Below, in pieces: positions 43,019 to 51,138 of a stretch of 62,887 nt of DNA. The DNA is from Brasilonema sp. UFV-L1 (GTDB lineage Bacteria > Cyanobacteriota > Cyanobacteriia > Cyanobacteriales > Nostocaceae): positions 1 to 62,887 of the forward strand of contig NZ_QMEA01000099.1 of NCBI RefSeq assembly GCF_012912105.1, in the 5' to 3' direction. The first letter of the stretch is position 1; every line of letters starts with the position of its first letter. The notes under the pieces were generated by a model. The model ran no database searches, was not told where the DNA came from, and worked only from the letters and a program-made list of their open reading frames with translations. The translations under genes and the position numbers were made by a program.

Positions 43019-44122
43019 TCAAATACGCGCGGTGGAAGAAATTTTTGGAGCAAACTTAGGCAAAGTTGCACTGGTGCTATGGTTTTGATTCCAACGACCG
43101 AAGTATCTGCTTAAAGGAGCTATTTCTTGCATAAATAGCTCAAATGCTTCGATTGTCAGAGATTGAGGTCCATCTGAAAGCGCTTTTGCTGGGTTGGGAT
43201 GTACTTCAATCATCAAGGAATCTGTACCAGCTGCAATTGACGCCATTGCCATTGATTGCACAAACTCTGATTTGCCAGTGGCGTGGCTTGGATCAATCAT
43301 GATGGGCAGGTGAGTGAGCGTACGCAATACTGGAATTGCAGATATATCCAGGGTATTGCGGGTGTACTGCTTGTCAAAGGTACGAATTCCCCGCTCACAC
43401 AAAATCACATTTGGATTGCCTGCTGCCAGAATGTACTCAGCTGACATCAACCAATCTTCAATCGTCGCTGATAGTCCCCGTTTTAAAAGTACTGGCTTAC
43501 CAGCAGCTCCCACCTTCTTCAGTAGGGAGAAATTCTGCATATTGCGGGCACCAATTTGCACCACATCTGCCACATCTGCAACCTTGTCTAGGTCAGCTGT
43601 ATCCATGACTTCAGTGATAATCCCCAAACCTGTCACTTCACGAGCTTTTGCCAACAAGCCTAGAGCACTTTCACCGTGACCTTGGAAAGCGTAAGGAGAA
43701 GTCCGGGGTTTATATGCTCCGCCTCGTAAAAACTGTGCTCCTGCTGCTTTAACTGCTAAGGCAGTTTCAACAATCATCTCTTCGTTTTCTACAGAACAAG
43801 GTCCTGCAACGACGACTAGAGGATGGTTTTGCCCGAAGGTGACAGCCCCATTTGGTGTTGGTACAACTACATCACTTGGCTCACCATAACGAAATTCTAA
43901 AGAAGCCCGCTTAAAAGGCTTTTTCACGCGTAGAACCTGCTCAATGGAAGGACTCAAGTTTTGAATCTGTCTTGGATCAAGCTCTGATGTATCGCCTATT
44001 AACCCAATGACTGTTTTGTGACTACCTAACGAGATTTCTGGGATGATGTCTAAATTGCGAATTTCTTGACTGATTTGCTCAATTTCTACAGTCGTTGTGC
44101 CGGGCTTCATGATGATGATCAT
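43019..44122 (-). CDS. aroF: 3-deoxy-7-phosphoheptulonate (DAHP) synthase, type I-beta, copy 2
   Basis: This paralogue of the gene at 11949 has 367 residues and the same domains: an N-terminal ferredoxin-like regulatory part (VIGLIGDTSELDPRQ) and the catalytic barrel with AGPCSVENEEMIVETA, GGAYKPRTSPYAFQGHG, QIGARNMQNF, LLKRG, CERGIRTF and DPSHATGKSEF. All active-site segments match copy 1. Differences concentrate at the N-terminus and in the last 25 residues (here NHSTSATLPKFAPKISSTA). It is the first gene of the biosynthetic operon, directly before the tyrosine ammonia-lyase, so it would raise shikimate flux when the cluster is expressed. Confidence 0.95.
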   Translation of the reverse strand: MIIIMKPGTTTVEIEQISQEIRNLDIIPEISLGSHKTVIGLIGDTSELDPRQIQNLSPSIEQVLRVKKPFKRASLEFRYGEPSDVVVPTPNGAVTFGQNHPLVVVAGPCSVENEEMIVETALAVKAAGAQFLRGGAYKPRTSPYAFQGHGESALGLLAKAREVTGLGIITEVMDTADLDKVADVADVVQIGARNMQNFSLLKKVGAAGKPVLLKRGLSATIEDWLMSAEYILAAGNPNVILCERGIRTFDKQYTRNTLDISAIPVLRTLTHLPIMIDPSHATGKSEFVQSMAMASIAAGTDSLMIEVHPNPAKALSDGPQSLTIEAFELFMQEIAPLSRYFGRWNQNHSTSATLPKFAPKISSTARI

Positions 44123-46486
44123 AGTTCAAATCCTCTTTAGAGATTGCAAGTAGTCGTGTGTGTGCTTGATATAAACTCAGTGATTTCAGTTTGATTTCGG
44201 AGTTACACCTTGATAGAAATCTGATTAGGTAAAATGCCTCATCTTCTTATGCAACAGAAGTTCAGCTTGTTGTCATCCTTCTATATTGTTAATGGGTGTA
44301 AGGCAAAATCTACATTTATGTTCTTTGTGGATGGAAAGGAAAAAGAATACTATCAAATTAACTGCTTTCTGGACGGAGCCTATTAAAATGGTGAAGGCGA
44401 TCGCCTTTCATGCTGTTGAACAATTGGAGTGGTTCACTTAACTGATATTGCATGATTTGGTAGATGCACATAAAGTAGTAACTTGTGAAGTTGGTCGGAT
44501 AATTCCTTTTGGAAGTCTCTAATTACTAATCACTTCGGTTCCGGTGTTTTACGCAAAAATAAAAGATAATTTTTTCTAATCAATATTTCGTTTATCTCTA
44601 AAAAAAGATTAGTTTTTACTATCCAAGGACTATCTTTCATACATTTGGTAAAAACACTGAGTTTTCCTATTCGAGAACTTAGAGTACAGGCTTAGCTTCC
44701 TACAGGATATTCACAGTTTCAATTTCTTGGAAACAGTAAATTGATTGCATTTTAAGATCATGAGTCAAGCCGTCCACTTTATTCAAATATTGACTCACAC
44801 ATGAAAAATTCACACGCTAAAGATATCATGCCTGCTAAACATTTGGCATAGCTGTGTGGTCAGTTTAAGGCTTTTTTGTGTCTTCTTTTCGAGAAGCTAG
44901 GAATTGCAAAATAGTCTGTCTACAAGGCATATTTGATGCTTACTCTTTGAGCAAGCTATGCAAATGTGTAGTCTGCTCATAGAGAACACATTTGAAAGCA
45001 GCAAGGCTCACATGACTTTTAGACAGTCATAAGGAACTCATGACGACTGAAATTTTGTAAATCGACTGAAGTCAACGTTGTAATGTATAGCTCGTTGCAC
45101 TGAAATAAGCAATGACAATTTTATACAGAATTCTAGAGTGTTTCTTGAGATTGCTAGAATCTACAAATTATCATTGATGGTTAATCAACTTTCTGCAAAA
45201 TTCTACAGTTGACTGACACATCTTTTTCAAGCCTGTTCAATGAATCATTTCAATTTTCCAAAACAAACTATTTATAGTTTGCTTTATCTATAGAGAAATA
45301 TTTTTGCTCAAGAATAACTTTCGTCAATATTCTCTATTATTTTGAACTGTTAATAGCTTGATTGAGGTGGGTTTTGAGTTCAACAAACTTATACCTGCCA
45401 CTACAGGTACTAAAGACCAATAACTTTCCATTGTGGCATAGCTCATTAACATCATGCACTCCTAACTTATGCTTTGATAAAAACTTAAAAGTTTTCGGTT
45501 TTCATCAGTGTTGAGAGTTCAAAAAAAGATAAATTTGGCATTGTTCATCTTTTCTAAAATCTATACAGAAAGTTCTTGTTTGTCAATACTCTGAGTAAAT
45601 TTTCTGAAAAAGAAATATACATGTCAAAAAAAGATGAAGAATTGATGAAGTGTAGAAAAGACAGTCTTTCTCTTTTTTCTACAAAATATGCGAATCGCCA
45701 TAAGCATATACATTTACTAGCTGATTGTCAGATACAACAAGCAGCTACTAAGAACAACGAAACACATAATAACCCAAGTTGCTAGTTATCAAAAAGCGCC
45801 TTGTTTTAAGTACAAAATTCCAACCAAGTATTTTTCATTACTTGGAAATGTACTTTCTGTATCAAAATGATACGGTTTGAGGGCACTAATTAGCAACTTA
45901 CGTTAATAGACATAATTAAGTTGTGTCTGCATATTCTTTGTTGTCACTGCCTCAGAAAAAAACTTACAGCGATTTAAATGATGAAACTACAACAGTTTAT
46001 AAAGCGGACAACACCCACTCTGTAGAAAATTGTTGTCAAATCCTGATTAGGATGTTTGAAAAGTATCGACTATGTCATCGTGTTCACAAAGCGTGCCATA
46101 GACATCGGTAGCGAAGCACAATAACAGGTGTAGCATGGTGGTTGAAAAATAAACAACTTAACTTTAATAGGTTATGGCTCATGAAACTTATGCAGTAAAC
46201 AAACGTCAGGTACTCTGGGCTTTTATTCCCACATCTTTGGTAAGACTTCAGCTTCAGTGGGTTAGTGTTACGCAAAATATCGTAACTTCGTAACATTTCT
46301 TAAAATAAGGAGTTGACATTTAAGCATTTACTTATCTATACTACGAGATAGTTAAGTATTTGGTTAAATATTTGGATGAGGCTAATGAGAGGATGAATGA
46401 GAAGATTTTTGCTTTTTCAAGCAACGAAGTGATGAACTGACAATGCCTGCTAGCCTAGTTTACCTGCTCCAAAATGCATAATCGCT
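44123..46486. other. 2.36-kb AT-rich non-coding region upstream of the cluster
   Basis: This is the longest gene-free stretch in the window and holds the promoter of the biosynthetic operon. One HIP1-like site is at about 44396-44404. A possible small open frame at 45621-45785 (MSKKDEELMKCRKDSLSLF, 54 codons) has only weak initiation signals. A short hairpin AAAACTT/AAGTTTT is near 45482-45496. I see no recognisable gene, tRNA or promoter box that I can defend. Confidence 0.4.
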
Positions 46487-46810
46487 ATGAGTAGACTTGC
46501 TGTCAGTACTGATGTCTTTGCGGCGATCGCAGATCCAACAAGACGAGCGATATTAGATCAGTTACGTGCTGGTGAGCAACCAGTCAAACAGTTGGCTGAG
46601 CCTTTCGCCATGAGTTTACCAGCGATTTCTCAGCATTTGCAAGTGCTGTGTGAAGTTGGTTTAGTACAGATGCGAAAAGCAGGACGACAACGCCTATATC
46701 GGCTGAACCCAGAGCCTTTAAAGCAAGTTTCTGACTGGATTGCAGATTACGAACAGTTCTGGCAAGAAAAACTGGATATCCTTAGCAACTATCTGGAGGA
46801 AAATGTATGA
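46487..46810 (+). CDS. ArsR/SdpR family transcriptional regulator
   Basis: The 107-residue protein is a compact winged-helix repressor. It contains VFAAIADPTRRAILDQLRAG, then VKQLAEPFAMSLPAISQHLQVL as the recognition helix and the wing KAGRQRLYRL. It has no Cys-based metal site (no ELCVCDL motif), so it is of the metal-independent type commonly paired with an SRPBCC protein. The downstream gene is exactly such a partner, and the two overlap by four bases (ATGA), so they are co-translated. It probably represses its own pair. Confidence 0.9.
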   Translation: MSRLAVSTDVFAAIADPTRRAILDQLRAGEQPVKQLAEPFAMSLPAISQHLQVLCEVGLVQMRKAGRQRLYRLNPEPLKQVSDWIADYEQFWQEKLDILSNYLEENV

Positions 46811-47418
46811 TCCGAGACTTGAAGAAAGAAGTTTTCTATCCTCATCCGCCACAACGGGTTTGGCAAGTCCTCACCAACCGTCGTGCTTTGGCTGCATGGT
46901 TGATGGAAAATGACTTTGAGCCGCGTGTCGGACATAAATTTCGATTTCAGGACTCCACACTGCCAGGACTAGATGAAAGTATTGATTGCGAAGTTATTGA
47001 ATTAGATGAGCCAAAGCGGCTTTCTTACACTTGGCAAGACAAATTCATGCCCAAGCCTTCCATTGTCACTTGGGTTTTGGAACCACAAGAAGGCGGTACC
47101 CAGTTGCGGTTGGAACATAGAATTTTGGAAACCACTGTAACTAAGTCGCCAAAACCGTCGCAAGGTGAGTTTATGCAAGAGCAAACCACAACAAGCGCTC
47201 TGTATGGAAAGTCACTGGCTCTACAGACAAAATCACCATCTGCCCTGCAAACAAGAACTTTAATCAAAACGAGTGGCGAACATCAATTGCTCAGTTCTTG
47301 GTCGATAGGTATGGAATTTCAAGCATCGACTAGCGTGATTCTTACTTCCTATCTCAGTAGCAGATGGGAGTACAAACTTGAACATGTATTACCGCAAGTT
47401 CTTGTACAAGGAAAATAG
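46807..47418 (+). CDS. SRPBCC (AHSA1-type) domain protein
   Basis: The N-terminal half is a typical START-like AHSA1 domain (EVFYPHPPQRVWQVLTNRRA, LAAWLMENDFEPRVGHKFRF, LSYTWQDK, VTWVLEPQEGGTQLRLEH). It forms a hydrophobic pocket for an unknown ligand. After residue 115 the sequence departs from the family and becomes polar and Ser/Thr-rich for about 50 residues. It returns near the end with SWSIGMEFQAS...WEYKLEHVLPQVL, which resembles the usual C-terminal helix. An insert in the loop before that helix is the simplest reading. It overlaps the ArsR gene and is transcribed with it. Confidence 0.82.
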   Translation: MIRDLKKEVFYPHPPQRVWQVLTNRRALAAWLMENDFEPRVGHKFRFQDSTLPGLDESIDCEVIELDEPKRLSYTWQDKFMPKPSIVTWVLEPQEGGTQLRLEHRILETTVTKSPKPSQGEFMQEQTTTSALYGKSLALQTKSPSALQTRTLIKTSGEHQLLSSWSIGMEFQASTSVILTSYLSSRWEYKLEHVLPQVLVQGK

Positions 47419-47654
47419 AAATTTTTTGTCAGGGAATTTTGTCAGGGAATTGAGCTAAGAATTCTTTTGATAAATAAATACGAGTGAAGCCATTGTTCAT
47501 TGGCTTACTTTTTCATGACAAAACACCACTGCATACTTGGCAACTTCAAAAGTTAGGGAGATAGGAGTTGCTGGTTCTGTTGCTTGTCCTCAAGTCAATG
47601 CTTGCAGTATGACAACCTTTCGTCAAATAAGTTTTTAGTTTGAGCTAAATATGT

Positions 47655-47987
47655 ATGAATGAGCAAAATTTTGTTGACACAAATACTGGACACTGGCAAG
47701 AAATTGAGCAACTACCAGGAACAAAAATACTGTCATTGGCTGAACCAGTGTCACAAGGCTCAATCCATAAATTACAAATGGCTGCTGGTACTGTCATTCC
47801 AGTTCATGTTCATCCCTGTGATGAGTATGTCTATGTTCTTAGTGGAACTATCGAAACAGGTGGACGTGAATGCACAACAGGTACATTTTGGTTTACACCT
47901 GCTAACACCAAAAATGGTCCTCATAGGGCAATGACATCTGTCGAAATCTTGACAATTCGTCTTGGTCAGATGGGAATTTTTGAGTAG
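47655..47987 (+). CDS. Cupin domain protein (ChrR-like)
   Basis: A single 110-residue cupin. Motif 1 is PVHVHPCDEYVYVLSG with His, His and Glu as likely metal ligands, and motif 2 is the late FTPANTKNGPHRA with the fourth His. These small cupins can bind metal and act as dioxygenases, isomerases or anti-sigma ligand domains; the role here is unknown. It is preceded by about 230 bases of non-coding DNA and is followed by the clpP genes. Confidence 0.85.
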   Translation: MNEQNFVDTNTGHWQEIEQLPGTKILSLAEPVSQGSIHKLQMAAGTVIPVHVHPCDEYVYVLSGTIETGGRECTTGTFWFTPANTKNGPHRAMTSVEILTIRLGQMGIFE

Positions 47988-48093
47988 TTTTCTACTTGAA
48001 ATAAGGTAAAGATAATTTTTTGAAAAGACCCTAGCTAGCTATTTTGACAGTTGGGTTAATTTGCCATTCTCTATTTCTTGGGAGACAAACGTT

Positions 48094-48750
48094 ATGAAGA
48101 ATTCTTCTCAATTCAGTATTCCAATAGTAATTCAGCCATCTGATAAGGGAGACAGAGCCTTTGATATTTATTCACGTTTACTTGCAGAGAGAATTATCTT
48201 TTTGAAAAGTGAAGTGACTGACGAAACAGCTAATCTCATTGTTGCACAATTGTTGTTTCTTGATGCTGATGATCCAGAGCGAGATATCTTTTTGTACATT
48301 AATAGTCCAGGAGGTTCAGTAACAGCGGGAATGGCAGTTTACGATACCATGAATCAAATTCGTGCAGATGTTTCTACTGTTTGTGTTGGTTTTGCGGCTT
48401 CAATGGGAGCATTCTTACTTTCTTCAGGTACAAAAGGCAAAAGATTTGCTCTGCCAAATGCTCGAATTATGATTCATCAACCTTCAGGAGGTGCCCAGGG
48501 AGTCGCTACTGATATTGAGGTTGCAGCTAAAGAAATTTTGCGTACTAAAGCAACAATCAATAAGATACTAGCTGAGAATACTGGTCAATCATTAGAGAAG
48601 ATTGAACTTGATTCAGACCGCGACTTTTTCATGAGTGCTGAAGAAGCACAAGCTTACGGCTTAATTGATGGCGTTATCCTGAAAACGCCCACTTCTATTC
48701 AATCTTCAACTAATTTTCCAATGGATAAACATCAGTTAAATGGAGGCTAA
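48094..48750 (+). CDS. clpP: ATP-dependent Clp protease proteolytic subunit
   Basis: ClpP is the serine protease chamber used with ClpX or ClpC. The 218-residue protein has the complete triad: Ser103 in [11 protein letters not shown], His128 in MIHQPSGG and Asp177 in DSDRDFFM. I start at the ATG at 48094 ([10 protein letters not shown]), preceded by GGGAGA, and not at the TTG-type opening at 48061. The N-terminus and C-terminal tail are somewhat unusual, so it is an additional ClpP paralogue. A related broken copy follows directly. Confidence 0.93.
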   Translation: MKNSSQFSIPIVIQPSDKGDRAFDIYSRLLAERIIFLKSEVTDETANLIVAQLLFLDADDPERDIFLYINSPGGSVTAGMAVYDTMNQIRADVSTVCVGFAASMGAFLLSSGTKGKRFALPNARIMIHQPSGGAQGVATDIEVAAKEILRTKATINKILAENTGQSLEKIELDSDRDFFMSAEEAQAYGLIDGVILKTPTSIQSSTNFPMDKHQLNGG

Positions 48751-49041
48751 CATTTGTTTTGAATTTGTCTTACTCCCTTCGGTGGTCTAAGATTACCTAT
48801 ACTCACACCGAATGCACCAATTGCGTTATTGCAATTTTTGTAAGGTGGGCACTGCCTAGGCTTCGCTCAAAACCTTATTTTTACATTGTGGACAGTGCCC
48901 ACCCTACGGTTACTGAGTGACTTTAGTTTCCGGCAAAATGCAACACAATTAAAAAGCAAATTACAATCTTTTGATATAAAAATGCCCTTAACAATTAGGG
49001 CAGATTACTTGCTGTCGAATTTTCCTTTGGAGAAAATAGCT

Positions 49042-49647
49042 ATGAACCCTTCTCAACTTGGCTTTGCAAATGTTATTCATCCACCACAATTAGGAGAGAG
49101 ACCACTTGATATTTATTCTCGTTTACTTGGAGAAAGAATTATCTTTTTACGTGGAGAATTAACATAAGATATAGCAAATCTAATTGTAGCACAAATGCTA
49201 TTTCTGGATGCAGAAGACCCAGAAAAAGATATTACATTGTATATCAATAGCTCTGGAGGCTTATTAACAGCAGCATTCGCGGTTTATGATGCTATGACTC
49301 AACTTCGTACAGATGTGTGTACTGTATGCATTGGTACTGCGGCTGCTACAGCAGCATTCTTGCTTTCTTCTGGTACTAAAGGTAAAAGGTACTCTCTTCC
49401 AAATGCGCGAATTACAATCCGTCAAGCATCAGGAAGCACTGAAGGAAAAGCAACTGAAATTGAGGTAGTAGCCAGAGAAATTTTGTACCTCAAAGAATCA
49501 ATTAACAGAATACTTACCGCCAATACTGGTCAATCAAAACAGCAGATTGAACAAGATTCAAACCGTGACTTTTTCATGAGTGCTGAAGAAGCAAAAGCTT
49601 ACGGTTTAGTTGACACTATTATCCAGAAAACAGCAGTTCCATTGTAA
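49042..49647 (+). pseudogene. ClpR-like Clp protease subunit, interrupted by an in-frame stop
   Basis: From an ATG at 49042 (MNPSQLGFANVIHP, with GGAGAAAATAGCT before it) the frame reads 41 codons to GERIIFLRGELT, then TAA at 49165-49167. It continues without shift as DIANLIVAQMLFLDAEDPEK to 49647, a full ClpP length. The clpP neighbour reads [10 protein letters not shown] at the same place, so one nucleotide change to a stop fits. The catalytic Ser is Ala (GTAAATAAF) and the His is Arg (ITIRQASG), so even a read-through product would be a ClpR-like, inactive subunit. Confidence 0.85.
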
Positions 49648-49683
49648 TTTATAAGTAAGTCGGCGTTGAAAAATAAATCTATT

Positions 49684-49902
49684 AGGACTTACGCAAGAAC
49701 TCTCTAAAACTCTTATTCCTATGCCCTGCGGGCACGCTGCGCTAACGTGTCCTTTGCGTCCTACCCTGCGGGAAGCCCTTCGGGGAAGACCTTCGGTCTC
49801 GCTGCGCTAACGCAGTCGCCTCTGTCGGGAAACCCTCCTGCAGCGCTGTCTCACCGCTGCGCGTCTATGCGGTTCGTTTTTTCATAAATTTGCGTAAGTC
49901 CT
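49684..49902. mobile_element. MITE-like element with AGGACTTACGCA ends
   Basis: Perfect 12-bp inverted ends AGGACTTACGCA (49684-49695) and TGCGTAAGTCCT (49891-49902) enclose 219 bases. The interior is made of the GC-rich palindromic modules seen elsewhere in the window (GGGCACGCTGCGC, TTCGGGGAAGACC). No coding capacity. Related to the element at 19151-19356. Confidence 0.75.
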
Positions 49903-50109
49903 GTCTATATAACGTGTCAAGTCAGCAAATGGTTTATAAATAGCTCATTTGACAGTTTTTTACAGAACTAAACATAGATAGGTTTTATCGTGCCGACTTA
50001 CTTATTTCACTATCTTTCCAGCTGATAAAAATTAAAAAATAGTTGAGTAGTTGGGTTTCATTGCTTCAATCCAATGTCCTAAATCTAGTGTGTCAAAAGG
50101 ATGTAAAAC

Positions 50110-51138
50110 TTGAAAATTCTAATCATTGGTGGCACTAACTTTATTGGTCTTCATGTCGTTCCTCACCTCTGTGCGATAGGTCATGAAGTGACTTTATTTC
50201 ATCGAGGAAAAACCATAGCTGAATTACCATCAAATGTGCATCAAATTTTGGGCGATCGCACTCATCTACATGAGTTCAAAAGCAAGTTTAAGGAAATTTC
50301 TCCTGAAGTCGTCCTGGATATAATTTCCTACACAGAACATGATGCACTCACACTGATGAACACGTTTAAGGGAATTACACAGCGTGTCGTCGCAATCAGC
50401 AGCATGGATGTGTATCGTGCCTATGATGTGATTCTGGGTAGAGAATCTGAAGTTGTTCCAGTACCTTTAACTGAAGATTCACCTGTGCGTCAAAAATTTT
50501 ATCCTTTTGAGGATATGCCAAATAGACCCTTAAACACGCCTGTTAATTACGAAAAAATTCTGGTTGAACAGGTTGTCATGTCAGACTCTGACTTACCTGG
50601 TACTATTGTTAGATTACCAATGGTATACGGTCCTAACGACCCCCGACACCGTCTATATTCTTATCTCCAACGAATGGATGATAACCGCCCTGCTATTGTC
50701 TTGGAAGAAAGTCTTGCCAGGTGGCGGGGTTCTTATGGATATGTGGAGAATGTGGCATATGCGATCGCTCTAGCTGTGTGTGATCAACGTGCGAAAGGTC
50801 GCATTTATCATGTCGCCGACACAGAAGTATTTACCGAGGCTAAACGCATAACTAGAGTTGGCAAAGTAGCAGGATGGCAGGGTGAAGTCATTTCTGTATC
50901 TAGAGACAAATTACCAGCAGAATGGAAGCTGACGGTGAACACAGAGCAACATTGGTTTGTGGACTCTACTCGCATCCGCCAAGAGTTGGGATACAAGGAA
51001 ATTGTATCCTTGGAAAAAGCACTACAACGAACCATTGACTGGGAGCGAATTCATCCACCTGAAGAACCTGAGGAGTTGGCAGAACCTTGGTTACTGGACT
51101 ACGGAACAGAAGATGGGATTTTGGCAAAGCTTGTATGA
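50110..51138 (+). CDS. NAD-dependent epimerase/dehydratase family protein
   Basis: The 342-residue protein is an extended short-chain dehydrogenase. The Rossmann loop ILIIGGTNFIGLHV is at the N-terminus, followed by LFHRG and a central VAISSMDVYR. A pyrophosphate-binding C-terminal part follows (RLPMVYGPNDPRH). The canonical Tyr-x-x-x-Lys is replaced by VNYEKI, so the catalysis may differ from sugar epimerases. The start is a TTG at 50110, with AAGGATG before it; no ATG is suitably placed. The stop overlaps the start of the next gene by four bases. Substrate is unknown. Confidence 0.85.
   Translation: MKILIIGGTNFIGLHVVPHLCAIGHEVTLFHRGKTIAELPSNVHQILGDRTHLHEFKSKFKEISPEVVLDIISYTEHDALTLMNTFKGITQRVVAISSMDVYRAYDVILGRESEVVPVPLTEDSPVRQKFYPFEDMPNRPLNTPVNYEKILVEQVVMSDSDLPGTIVRLPMVYGPNDPRHRLYSYLQRMDDNRPAIVLEESLARWRGSYGYVENVAYAIALAVCDQRAKGRIYHVADTEVFTEAKRITRVGKVAGWQGEVISVSRDKLPAEWKLTVNTEQHWFVDSTRIRQELGYKEIVSLEKALQRTIDWERIHPPEEPEELAEPWLLDYGTEDGILAKLV

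Noticed and set aside
24329-44122. Scytonemin cluster (ThDP enzyme plus tyrA and DAHP synthase)
   Set aside because: No ScyB-like dehydrogenase, ScyC-like cyclase or trp genes are present. The ammonia-lyase, CoA ligase, KASIII-like enzyme, P450s and halogenase point to another product.
30232-44122. Ambigol-type cluster (halogenase with P450s)
   Set aside because: Ambigols derive from 4-hydroxybenzoate by my recollection and need a chorismate lyase. Here the aromatic unit is made by an ammonia-lyase and CoA ligase, with a ThDP and a KASIII-like enzyme.
45621-45785. 54-codon open frame in the region upstream of the cluster
   Set aside because: Weak initiation signals and a composition expected by chance in AT-rich DNA. 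Kept only as a possibility in the region entry.
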